From Dermacentor variabilis (lineage: Eukaryota > Arthropoda > Arachnida > Ixodida > Ixodidae): 64,000 nucleotides of DNA. Under the pieces are notes generated by a model. It was not told the DNA's origin. It worked only from the letters and a program-made list of their open reading frames with translations, and searched no databases. Below, one piece after another: positions 23,141 through 36,264 of this stretch (the stretch's first letter is position 1; each line of letters begins with the position of its first letter). The translations under genes and the position numbers were made by a program. The DNA is taken from NCBI RefSeq assembly GCF_050947875.1, contig NC_134568.1:201553043-201617042 (forward strand), given 5' to 3'.

Positions 23141-25167
23141 TTACACCAAACCATTTTTATTCTTCTTTAAATTTCCCTTCTCATTATCAGGGTCCCTTGT
23201 GAGTAATTGACCTAAGTAAACGTACTGCTTCACAGACTGTGAAGGCTGACTGGCGATCCTGAACTGTTGTTCCCTTGCCAGGCTATTAAAAGCGTTATCG
23301 TTGTCTTCTGCACATTGATCTTCAACCCCACCCTTACACTTTAAACTCATAAATCATTTGTTGCGATTCGCCCCAGTGTTGCTGAACACGACAATGTCAT
23401 CTAAAACCGAAGTTTGCTGAGATGTTCACCGTCGATCCTCACTCCTAAGCCTTCCCAGTTTAATAGCTCGTATACTTCTTCCAAGCACGCAGTAAATATC
23501 ATTGTAGAGACTGTGTCTCCTTGTCTGACCCCTTTCTTTATAGGTATCTTGCTACTTTTCTTAAGGAGAATAAAGGTAGGAATAAGGTAGCTGTAGAACA
23601 TATGTAGATATTTTCCAAGATATTCACGTATGCCTCCTGTACTCCTTGATTACGTAATGCCTCTATGACTGCTGGTATCTCGACTGAATCAAACGCATTT
23701 TCACAATCTATGAAAGCCATATAGAGGAGTTGATCGTACTCTGCAGATTTATCGATTACCTGATTGATTACATGGATGTGAACCATCGTACAGTACCCCT
23801 TCCTGAAGCCAGCCTGTTCCCTTAGTTGACTAGAGTCCAGCGTTGCCCTTAATCTATTGGAGATTATCTCGGTGAATATTTTGTATAATATTAGAAGTAA
23901 GCTCATGGGCCTATAATTTTTCAATTCTTTAGCGTCTCCCCTTTTGTGCATTAGTATAATGCTTGCATTCTTCCGAGTTATCTGGCACCCTTGAAGTAGA
24001 TAGACAGTTCGTATAAAGGGCTGCTAGTTTTTCAAGCATTATGTCTCCACCATGTTTGATGAAATCGACTGTTATTCCATCTTCTCCTGCCACTTTTCCC
24101 CGCGGGTGATGTATTGCAAGGCCCTTTTAAGTTCATCGTTAGTTATAGAAGGAGCATCTGTATCGTGTTCATTACTACTTCGAATGAAAGTGGCGTGGCT
24201 GCTCTGGGTACTGTACAGGTAAGTACAGAATTCTTCCGCTGCTTTTCCTATATCTTCGGGAATGCTGATGTTCTTATCCTACTTATCTTTCAGTGCATAT
24301 ATATTGGCTTGTCCTATGCCATGTTCTCACTGATTTCAAGCTGCGTCCATTTATTACTGCTTCCTAATTTCTTCTCACGTTATAATTTCGAATATCCCTT
24401 ACTTTCTCCTCCAAGGGCAAGGGTAATTGAAGTTGCCTTCGAGAGCTACATACTTGCACAGCGGGAGGCGACTTTCTAAGAGAACGGATGGAGAACCGCC
24501 TCATCAGTTTTCACAGTTCCGCGAATTCTATCTTATGTCTTGAGTTTAGCACTTTCATTCTTTGTCGTTTCTTTATTAGGTCCTTTGTTGCGTGGGAGAG
24601 CTTACCTACTGGTTGTCTTGGTGACTTGCCTCCCACTTCAATTGTTGCTTCTGAAACCAGCCTAGTTACGCTTTCCTTCATTATCTCTATGCCATCTTCA
24701 TCTCTCTGTACTAAAGCTGCATATCTGTTTGCACGCAGCAGCCTGAATTGGTCTGATTTTGCCCTTAGTGCGTATAGGTTGGCCTGTTTCTTCTTGACTA
24801 ATTTTACTTTTTTTCTCTTCATAATTGAGGTAAATCCTAGACCTCACTAACCTATGATCACTGCACTTTACCCTACCTAACACTTCAACATCCTGCACTA
24901 TGCAGGGATCGGCAGAGAGTACGAAATCTATTTCATTTCTTGTTTCTCCATTAGAGCTTTTCCAGGTCCCCTTCCTGTTGCTGCGCCTCCTGAAGAAGGT
25001 ATTCATTATTCGGACTTTATTCCTTTCCGCGAATTGTACCAACGCCTCTCCTCTAGTGTTGCTAGAATCGACACCGTAGTTGAGAATTGCTTGTTCACCA
25101 GCATCCTTTTTCCCCACTTTGAATTGAAGCCGCCCATGACTACAGTATACTGAGTCTGAACTTTTCT
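23141..25167 (-). pseudogene. RTE LINE endonuclease and reverse transcriptase remnant
   Basis: From 25167 leftward there is an apurinic endonuclease C-terminal half: MGGFNSKWGKKDAGEQ, where the usual catalytic GDFN reads GGFN; RKGTWKSSNGETRNEIDFVL; and CSDHRLVRSRI with the conserved SDH. A linker ending IEFAEL follows, broken by a stop near 24510. The reverse transcriptase is visible from about 23990: GDAKELKNYRPMSLL, LREQAGFRKGY, FIDCENAFDSVEIPAVIEAL, then KKGVRQGDTVSTMIF and LNWEGLGVRIDG. YVYLGQLLTRDPDNEKG marks the thumb region near 23190. Several frameshifts and stops occur. Conserved AFIDCENAFDS keeps the first catalytic aspartate. The order and motifs match RTE/BovB-like LINEs. Confidence 0.85.
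24421..24501 (+). repeat. 81-bp duplicated segment, copy 1 (inside the LINE)
   Basis: Runs from GGGTAATTGAAGTTGCC to GGAGAACCGCCT and matches 26865-26945 with about four differences. Read on the plus strand it spells VIEVAFESYILAQREATF and then a stop. In the minus-strand LINE frame it falls where the reading frame is lost, so it may be an insertion in the LINE. Confidence 0.8.
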
Positions 25168-25179
25168 CGCTTTCCGATT

Positions 25180-25434
25180 AGGGATGGTTTTGGGTTAATC
25201 CCATTTGCACTGGGTGCTTCTCGCTAATCGTAACACGCTGTAGCGGTGCGTAAACGCTGCTTTGCGAATGGCGACGAATGCGTGCGCGGCAGTGACGGGC
25301 GCATCAGCTCGATTTGGCGACTGCCGCCTCAGACCTGGCGGCTGCTGGTCACCGTTTCGCATCACGAGCGGCCACCAGCAACTTAGACGGCAAACTGTTT
25401 CCGCGCACGCCCGCGAGCATGAAGAAGTAGCATC
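25180..25434. other. Unannotated DNA between LINE and hairpin
   Basis: GC-rich; no gene recognised. Confidence 0.5.
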
Positions 25435-25510
25435 AAGCGGGCCGGCCAAGTCCTCGCATATTTCACACGTGGGAACGTGTGAAATATGCGAGGACTTGGC
25501 CGGCCCGCTT
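25435..25510. repeat. Perfect 36-bp inverted repeat with 4-base loop
   Basis: The arm 25435-25470, beginning AAGCGGGCCGGCCAAG and ending TTTCACACGT, is the exact reverse complement of 25475-25510. The loop GGGA lies at 25471-25474. There are no mismatches. No terminal duplication was found, so it is not a clear MITE. A transcript would form a long perfect hairpin. Confidence 0.9.
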
Positions 25511-26864
25511 CAGGTTCCACAGGCCACGCTCTGCGACGCAGCGTCGACCACTTGCGCGCCTGTGCGGCGCTCAGAATGCGCGTACGTCATGTTTCATTGC
25601 GGACAATGCTTACTTGGGACTTGTAAATAACGGCGCCCACCTGTTCGAGGCAGGTAATCATACGGTGGCTTTCACCGCGTCGCCTTTTAGGCCTCCGGCA
25701 TGACTAAAACTCCCAAGAAAGAACTTTTCGCTGTGAAAGTCGGCGAGGCGACCTCGCCGACAAAGGTGCGGGCGGCTCAATGGGGTCGGACCCATGGCGG
25801 AATCGGCAGTGCAGGTGCCACCTGCGAAAATATAACTGACACCGTATTTTCGTGCACAGGGGTCGCGCCCACCGCGATGACGGTTATCCTTGACATTCGG
25901 AGTATTAAATGCGAACTCGCTTTTTTTTTTTTTCGGAACACGACAAATCAAAGTCAGCTGTAAACTATTTCCGAATTCCCGCCAGCAGTGCACAGAATCA
26001 ATAAGATCACTGGCTGGCAACAGCAACAAAGATGGCTTCATCAAATATTTCGTAAATTTTTTTTTTCTAAAACGCGTTACTTTTTTCTTTAGCAAAGCTT
26101 CTACAGCACATGACATAAACATTAACAACGAGAAAGTATAAAGGTTTGCGTACACCTTAAGATGCATGGCTAATCCTGTATAGAAGACATGATAACGGTA
26201 AAGAGGTTTCCCCTAAACTGTTAATTCGAAAGATGTATTAAGCAATAAAAATGTTATAAGCACGGTGATTAAGTAGAAACCTCAGCAATGACTTAAAAGC
26301 AGCGCGAGCGATTTCACGCCACAAAAGCAGCTGACACCCAACTTGCGGGAGAAAAAAAGAAAATAAAAATTATGCAGGATGCCAAGCAGTACGGGAATCG
26401 ATGTAAGCGAAGCTTTCTGTGATGTTTGCTTTGACTGACGATATTTAGCCGTGACGATGACGGCGAATGTTTAATTTCTTCAACGTTTAGTCCAGCACGA
26501 GAGTGGCGAGTTGATGTTAAACGCGCGAGATTGAGCCGCGATCGACTGCAGACCCACGCAAGCTCTCACTCCGCATACAGCGTACAGCGCGCGGCGACGA
26601 TGTTATCGTGTTTGGACTTTACACGGAACATCACAGCGACGGCAGAAATTCGCTTGAAGTGTCCATACAATTACTATCGCAATAAAACACGAACTGCATG
26701 TTGGCATTCTTCATAAAACTATGCCTCCGTTTCCTAACGAAAACAAGGAGCTAGACTGACGAGGCTGCGTGTGCAGCCGTCTCGGCTGCCGCGGCACTTC
26801 GCAGCCTCCCGACGTGAAGACCAGTTGCCCAAGGATGCAGACAGACATACAGAACGAAGGCTGC
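25511..26864. other. Unannotated DNA
   Basis: T runs at 25920-25934 and 26056-26066. No gene or bounded repeat recognised. Confidence 0.45.
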
Positions 26865-26945
26865 GGGTAATTGAAGTTGCCTTCGAGCGCTACATACTTG
26901 CACAGCGGGAGGCGACTTTCTATGAGAATGGATGGAGAACCGCCT
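26865..26945 (+). repeat. 81-bp duplicated segment, copy 2
   Basis: About 95% identical to 24421-24501. Here the plus-strand reading is uninterrupted: VIEVAFERYILAQREATF then YENGWRTA. That might be a fragment of a transposon or host coding sequence that has been copied several times. Nothing flanking it is shared with copy 1. Confidence 0.8.
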
Positions 26946-27282
26946 ATATGGACAATCAAAAGTGACACGGCATAAATGCGATTGCAGACAGCCCCATCAC
27001 ATGGCACTACACTTAAGCTGTCATATGTGTATATTCAAATGCGCTCCCGTTTTTCCATCGACATGTCATATGCGTGTATTTACATAACCTCCTGTTTTTC
27101 CACTGGCAAACTTTTTTATATAACAACAGTGCATAGGCGTTTCAGTGCAATATTATCAGTCCTCCCTTAACTCCGCATGTACAGCTACGAATAATGCAGA
27201 TGACACAATGCGGACAAAAATTGAACGCGAGTTTGTGTCATCGCAAGAATTCGAGGCGGCGTCAAACTGAAACATTAGATGT
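26946..27282. other. Unannotated DNA
   Basis: AT-rich spacer before the long GT array. Nothing recognised. Confidence 0.5.
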
Positions 27283-30048
<2,766 letters not shown>

Positions 30049-30050
30049 TA

Positions 30051-30562
30051 AAGCCTGTTTCACATGCAAGCGATTGAGCGAACGGAGCGAACAGCGGCGC
30101 GGCGCTGCGAATCTTTTCGCGAGGTTTCGTTTCACATGCATTGCCGCCGCGCGTTTTCCGCCGCAGCGAATAGCAATGTTGCTGGCAAAAAACACAGGAC
30201 TTTCAGCCAGTTTCGGTAGTTTGCGACTACCAACATAAGCATTGCTTTGTCCCTGCCTCTCAAATTTTTATATTATGAATACATATCCTGCGCTTAGCAA
30301 TTAACAATTCGTTGAAAAGCTCTCTGAGAATGTTGTTCGTACCCCGTGTAGCAAGTAAATAAACATCGTCCAATGCGCAGGCTTTCCCGCACTAGTCCTC
30401 CACTGGTCACGTGTCGAGGCGGGCCGTTCGGAAGCGCTACTGCCGCTCTGCCGCTGCGATGAAATTCCAACTTGCCCGAACCTCGCCGCTCCCGCCGCTG
30501 GTGATTTCTGCGGCGCGGCGGCAGGATTCGCGAGCATTTTCGCTTGCATGTGAAACAGGCTT
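30051..30562. mobile_element. 512-bp MITE with TA duplication
   Basis: Inverted ends AAGCCTGTTTCACATGCAAG are exact over at least 23 bp (30051-30073 and 30540-30562). They are followed by looser GC-rich inverted sequence (GCGGCGCGGCG blocks). TA flanks it at 30049-30050 and 30563-30564, as for Tc1/mariner-type or other TA-targeting elements. No transposase frame inside. Confidence 0.8.
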
Positions 30563-30564
30563 TA

Positions 30565-30824
30565 GGCGCCCGTTCCTACGGCGAGCGCCGGCGTAACCGA
30601 GCGAACGAGCACAGCGAAGAATGGAAGAGCGATCGCGGAGTGCACCGAGGGATGAATTACGCAAGGAGGAAAGCGGAAGAGGAGTGTGCAGCTGAACCAC
30701 GAGCCGGAAACAGAGGAGGAGGGTATGGCGAAAGCGTAAGAAGAAAAGCGTAATGCGGCGACGATAGCTACGAGATGGCGCCAGGGTAGCGCGCGCCGTC
30801 TGGGAGGTCTGTCTGCAGAGGGTG
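30565..30824. other. Unannotated DNA
   Basis: Purine-rich DNA right of the MITE. No gene seen. Confidence 0.45.
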
Positions 30825-30960
30825 CTGTGATTCGAACCCACGGGCCACCCACACGCTGCCTCTCGCAATCTCCAGATTGGCGAGATAGATGCGCCACGCT
30901 TCGCTCCGTTCGCAACGTGCCGCACGAGACAGACTGCCAGCTCCAGCCAATATATCGCGA
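30825..30960 (-). repeat. tRNA-like SINE head (probable)
   Basis: On the minus strand a good B box, GTGGGTTCGAATCACAG (about 30827-30843), lies downstream of an A-box-like TGGCGCATCTATCTCG. The sequence between them folds poorly as a complete tRNA. A tRNA-derived SINE head is more likely than a functional tRNA gene. Confidence 0.45.
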
Positions 30961-31154
30961 CATGAAAACACGTACACAGCTGCGTTCAAATTTCGCATTA
31001 GCGAGTATCGTAATCGTCGGTGGATTTCTTTTTTATCGCTGACCTGAGCCAACGCTTAGCGAGAAATCATTCATCACGTCCAAAGGTTCCACGAGTTTAT
31101 GAAATACTCTCTTGAATTTTCCACGAGTTCCTCAGTTTCCATACGCTTACACCC

Positions 31155-31846
31155 ACATATAGAGGTCTTTTTTTTTAGTTGCACTAAATTTTCAAAGATT
31201 GCCTATGGCAGATAGCACAATTCTAACCATCGATCTAAATTACTCGATAAGTTCGCCATTATTTCTACGATAAATCAAAATGCTCAATTGAATAATTAAC
31301 GTAATTACGCTAATTAACTTTTTAATACTTACTCTACGCCACATGTTTCAAGCTACGACCTATATGTAGCCGCTGAGTTCGCACGGCGTATCCACTTGAA
31401 ACGAATTCTCTGGACAGCACCAGTTCCGCGATTTTAATTTTCAAAGTGTCCGTAGAAATGCATTAGTGTTCCACCTGCATTTGTTCTTCAATGCATAAAA
31501 CAGCGGTTTCTTAAAAAAGTAACTGGAAACACCGATGCATTTCATCGAACACTTTGAAGATTAATAACTCGGAACTGGTGCTGTCCAGAGAATTCGTTCC
31601 AAGTGGATGCGCCGTGCAAACGCCGCGGCTATAATTCGTAGGTTGGAGTATGTGGCGTAAAAAGTAAATAATTTCAAATGTAATTAGCATAATCATGGTA
31701 ATCATTCGAGTGGACATTTTGATTTCTCGTAGAAGTAATGGCCGCCTCATCTCGCAGTCCAGATCAAGGGTTAGAATTGTGCTATCTGCCATTTGCAAGC
31801 TTTAAAAAATTAAATGGAGCTAAAAAAAAAAAAAAAACCCTGTGTA
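31155..31846. mobile_element. Foldback element with arms of about 320 bp
   Basis: The left half (31155 to about 31475) and the right half (about 31525 to 31846) are inverted copies at roughly 80% identity. Landmarks present in both are a T run at the outer edge, GGCAGATAGCACAATTCTAA, AATCAAAATG, TACGCCACAT, CATCCACTTG or its variant, and ACGAATTCTCTGGACAGCA. The centre is about 50 bp. No coding capacity and no clear target duplication. Related copies are at 54307-54990 and, as one arm, 43695-43900. Confidence 0.8.
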
Positions 31847-33238
31847 CAGTATGTCACGGCATGCGTCAGCTTTCTTGGCATACTACTATTGGCATAGCCG
31901 TAAGGTTAATACAACTATTAAAGAAAAACGAAATAAAGAAAGAAAGAGCTGAAGGAACTAAACGTTTTTTTTTTTTCTGTTGAGTCATAGGCAGACATTA
32001 ATTTACTACATACATCCCTTATTCGCAATCAGCCTCATCAGAGCACAAGTATACCTGTGGCAATCAGTGGTGCCCAGTGAAACGGCGGACGTCCGTCGCA
32101 GAGTGACCAAAGAAGAGCCGTTTTTCGGTCACTCGCAGGCGGCTCTGTGAGCGGGCTTCATGACCTCCGAGCGTCCTCGCCTCGGTTTTGCTCCCTCGTG
32201 ATTAAACGCATTCATTCCTGACTTGCTATACAATACGCCGCGCGGCCATGAAGTCGTCATGCTCCAACTGTTCAAGCCTTTTCCTTTTGACGTAACTCAC
32301 GCCTGCTATGTCAAGGACAGCGCGAGCACACGCCGTTTCGCCAACTGCAACAACAGGCTGCCGGGGACTCGCGCACAAAAGAAATGAAAGAGGCCTCCCC
32401 CTCTAGTGACGCAATAGCCTCTTGTTTGGGTCAGCATTATTTCAGCCATGTCTGCACAAGGCGTTTCGGAAATGTCAGTCGTGACCAACACGCGCCCTTC
32501 TGCAGCCGTTAAATATCGCTGATGGTGGGTGCCCGGTTTAAGCACACTTAGAACAAAAGCCAACAGATGTTAATGTTCGGTTACGTGGTCACGAAAGACG
32601 GAGAAGACATGAACAAAGCAGCCGAAGGAGACGACTTATGAAAAGGAGAGATTGCATTTGGCATTTGTACGCGAGACTCTCCTGCCCAAATGCTACTTGC
32701 TACGCCTGCGTGCTGCCATCGATATTTCCACAACACAAAATTGTTAGATGATGCATCGTAACAAACATCTCCAGGCTTTCGAATAAATGCCGCAGTTTGG
32801 CCTCACCGGGTTCATCTAGGTCGACCGTATTCTGACAGCATGCAAGCGTTCTCGCATTTCGCAGCTATCAACGAGCACTGCGAAAGCATCGAACTCCCAA
32901 GTACTGACGCAATCACGGAAATCACGTGCACTGTACATTCTTCATCAGCCGACTGAAATTTGCCTGGCGGCTCAGAAGCGAACGTTCTGCGGGGTAGCCA
33001 TTCACTCGAGTCTATTACACTTAACCACTAACAAAACCAGAAGGTCACGTTCGGCATCAATCGCCTGAACACTCAACTTTATAGCAGGTACTTTCTCGCA
33101 TGCAATATTGAACAAGTAGCAGATGTGTCTTAATTTCGTTTTCGTCCCTTCTTCTTGAAGATAGTAAAAACCGTGGGGATAGGCGCACAACACTCGCCGA
33201 CTCGACAAGTAATCCTGAAGACGTTGAAACGTGTTTCA

Positions 33239-33241
<3 letters not shown>
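31847..33241. other. Unannotated DNA
   Basis: A T run at 31965-31977 and mixed composition; no gene or bounded repeat recognised. Confidence 0.45.

Positions 33242-33312
<71 letters not shown>
33242..33312. repeat. (TC)n array, 71 bp
   Basis: Uninterrupted TC/AG dinucleotide array. Arg-Glu and Ser-Leu frames through it are artefacts. Confidence 0.95.
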
Positions 33313-33315
<3 letters not shown>

Positions 33316-33981
33316 ATACGTTGGGTCGAAAACGCAAACGAGGCCAACCGGCCGCGCGAGTGAATTCTGGAGGCAATTCAAAGTGCTCAAAACTTTTCCG
33401 GCGAGTCGCGCAGGTTTCCCAGCGACATCCTGCTGGGAAGCAGCGCGGCTACAACGGACGAGCGACAGGCGGCAGCTCATTCTAGGCATTACGAACAATG
33501 CGATGCGAGCGACGCCAGACAGCCGTACGTGGCGGAGACTGATGTGCCGCAATTCTGACAATGACAAGGCAAAACAAAAGAAGCACACATACAAACCTCC
33601 GGCGCCGTGATGAGAACAAGCCGGGGACCAGTTTCTTCTTTTCCCAAGAGGCCGCGGAGCTGTGCGCCCCCCCCCCCTCCCATCCCCTCTCGCCCTACGC
33701 AGCTCTGCCGCTGTCAACCCTCCTCGCCTGGCCGGATTTTGCGGTTGCGTTTTTCTTCCTCCCATCCCTCCTTCGCCCTCCTCTTCGTCCCAGACATACC
33801 AAAGAAGTCAGCGTGCCATTTTCGCAAAGTACCTGCTCTTACGAAATGGCTGTCCCGATGGCAAGATCCGATAGCTCGCATCGGCAGAGGTGGTCTTTCG
33901 CTTTGTTGCACTTTTCGCTTTCACGTGTCGTAGAGTTATCACTCAAACTAAATAGGAGCGCGGATCCCACCGTCGCTAGAA

Positions 33982-33985
<4 letters not shown>
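33313..33985. other. Unannotated DNA
   Basis: Contains a C-rich tract at 33667-33678. Overlapping frames run on both strands but have no domain. Confidence 0.45.

Positions 33986-34050
<65 letters not shown>
33986..34050. repeat. (AT)n array, 65 bp
   Basis: About 32 uninterrupted AT units. Confidence 0.95.
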
Positions 34051-34052
<2 letters not shown>

Positions 34053-35849
34053 GAACACAGATATGAGCACCACAGCCGTCATACCCGTGTTTAAAATGAA
34101 ATGAAAACTGTAGTCTCAGCTTCCTCTTTCATCAACTTTTTTTTTTCTCTTTTACCCACGTCCTGTTTCTCGCAGCACTGTGACCCTGCAGAGCCAACGA
34201 TTTTCAAGCTCCTCAGTGCTGGTTAACAGTCTGCAGCGTTGTCTTATCTGCACTGAATATTCCAGTCGATTAGTCTCTTAAAGTAGCACATTTTTCATAC
34301 ATGTCATAAAATAACAACTCGGTCGGCATAGGCCATAACTGGACACAAAGGTATATGTGTTACTCGCTGACCACAAACATATCTTGATGACGTGAAGATG
34401 GCGACTCTAACGCGACTTGAGTCGTCTAAGCATTCAGCCATGTCAAATTATGCTACAAACCGACAAACCTCACGCGATAAATAAGAGACAAAAGCCTGTA
34501 TTCAAAACCAGTTGGCACGCTAGAGCGGTCCCAAATAACAGGCGGCGACCAATCGTGATAGAGAACATGTTATTAGACAACGCGGCCAGCCAATGGCAAA
34601 AAGTCGTTGCGAACGAAAAGCACGGCGACTTCGGCTCCAGAAGCTGGGGAGGGCGGCGCGGCTTTGATCGCACATCTTGACTAATCAAGACCAGAAAGCA
34701 ACTCGAACGCAGAGGTGGCAAAATGAAAGAGAGAAAGAAAGAAGGAAAGGGAAAAAAAGAAGGAAAACAAAGAAAGAACGAGGTGCCGAACGAAACCACC
34801 GCCGAAATACGCCGCAGCAGCCGACGCACAGCCGGCTGAGGACGCCCCCGTGGGCCTCCTTGTTTTTCTTCCATCAGCTACCGCCTAAACTGTTCTTGCT
34901 TCGCTTTTGTGAACAGAACACCGCCGTTTCCGAGAGGGGGGGGGGGGAAGAAACGAAAAGAACCACACGATGCGCTTATTATTGGAAAGTGAATTCCCTG
35001 TCATGTTCGAGCGCCACTTGGGCTCGACACGAGATAGCTTTTTCTCCGCGGCGTGTCAACAGCGCCTTCAAGCCGCCGCCACCTCGCATGCTCATGGCGG
35101 CTGGCGTTCGTGCTCCGAGCAAGAAAGCCGGCGCTCCATGTCGCTTGTCCTCGCTTGGCAGTCACCACCGTCTGACACCCAGCCACCAGTCCACAGCGAG
35201 AGCGCACGTGTATTGGCCAACAAGAGGCGCCCTAGAACATCGCCTAACACCACTTTGCCTCACAGCGCGACGCTTGTCCTTCGTCCTTTCTGTAGAGAGC
35301 AAGTTACCCTATACTATACCATACCACAAGGGCCTGCCAAAAAAAACTTTAATAACTCCCCCAACCGAAAGCAACGCACGAGCATTGGGATATGGTGCTG
35401 ACCAACTCGGCATAGGAGGACCAACGAAAGCTGATGCCAGAGCTGAAAGTGCTGACACCGCCGCTGGGGCCCTGGAATGAAGGCTCTACCCGCCACGGGG
35501 ATCCACCTCTCTCCGTGACCCATCAAAATAAAATTCTCTCTCTCTATTCTAGAGCAAATATCAACAGCAATTCTCGCCGCTTATCGGTGCCAGTTAAAAC
35601 AAGTGAACGACTCGCGCTTTCAAATGATTATTTCTGACTATCATCACCTGATGATAGCGCTAAGTAGCATGCGCACTTCGCTGAGCCGCAAGCCTTCTTT
35701 TTAAATGTTTCTTTTTTTTCTTTTTTTCAGAGCGGAAGATGTCAGATCACATGCAATTCAATCTGCTCTTTTCCCTACATGGTTCGTTGGGCCGTGAAAG
35801 CAATATTTGACGATCCTGATCACACTAGCGCTTCCCGTAATGCAGAATG
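34051..35849. other. Unannotated DNA; possible retroelement tail at its right
   Basis: A 267-codon plus-strand frame at 34677-35480 begins in A/G-rich DNA and has no domain. Its last part ends GPTKADARAESADTAAGALE. Shortly after the stop comes ATCAAAATAAAATTCTCTC, a polyadenylation-like, CT-tailed end resembling LINE 3' tails. The segment 35330-35545 may thus be a retroelement 3' end. A G run lies at 34937-34948. Confidence 0.35.
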
Positions 35850-35862
35850 GAGCACAATCTTA

Positions 35863-35995
35863 ATAATTATGGGGTTTTACGTGCTAAAACCACTTTCTGA
35901 TTATGAGGCACGCCGTAGTGGAGGACTCCGGAAATTTCGACCACCTGGAACACGGGTGTTTTCGCATTTCGCCCCCATCGAAATGCGGCCGCCGT
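35863..35995 (-). mobile_element. SINE copy with 13-bp target duplication
   Basis: Same family as 3514-3723, read on the minus strand. It keeps GCGGCCGCATTTCGATGGGG, GAAAACACCCGTGTTCC, the GTGGTCGAAATTTCCGG block and the AAGTGGTTTTAGCACG body. The tRNA head is missing, and about 31 bp present in the 3.5-kb copy (between ACCTGG and ACACGGG) are deleted. GAGCACAATCTTA occurs at 35850-35862 and 35996-36008, an exact 13-bp duplication produced by LINE-assisted insertion. Confidence 0.9.
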
Positions 35996-36008
35996 GAGCA
36001 CAATCTTA

Positions 36009-36260
36009 CAGATCATGTAAGGAGTATTAGGTTGCAGGACTGTGTGGGCAACTGCGGCGTTGTTTACTGCGAAAAGCAGTAATGCCTTATAGTGAATAGA
36101 GTATAACGCTGGGGGCCGATTTAACGCTGCAGTGTATTCAATGTCGAAAGTTAGGATATACAATTGGAAACTCTACATCATGAAGCATTTCAAGCGCTTT
36201 GAGATAAGAACACAGCAGGAAAGCTTCCTACTGTCCCCTTCCTTCTATCATGTTTCTCTC
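36009..36260. other. Spacer
   Basis: Nothing recognised between the SINE and the TTAA-type element. Confidence 0.5.
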
Positions 36261-36264
36261 TTAA

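Larger units (their letters stand above)
22626..25167 (-). mobile_element. RTE-type LINE, 5'-truncated, 12-bp target duplication
   Basis: This 2542-bp minus-strand element ends at its 3' side in GGCTGATGATGATGATGA, the simple tail expected for RTE-clade LINEs. CGCTTTCCGATT occurs at 22614-22625 and again at 25168-25179, an exact 12-bp target-site duplication that fixes both borders. The 5' end is cut inside the endonuclease domain, as usual for incomplete reverse transcription. The element contains an 81-bp segment (24421-24501) that also occurs at 26865-26945. Confidence 0.9.

Noticed and set aside
33130..33765. Arg-Glu-rich minus-strand frame
   Set aside because: Its Arg-Glu run is the (TC)n array at 33242-33312 read in frame; the flanks have no domain.
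34677..35480. 267-codon plus-strand frame as a gene
   Set aside because: It starts in an A/G tract and crosses sequence of mixed composition with no domain. Only its tail is kept, as a possible retroelement end.
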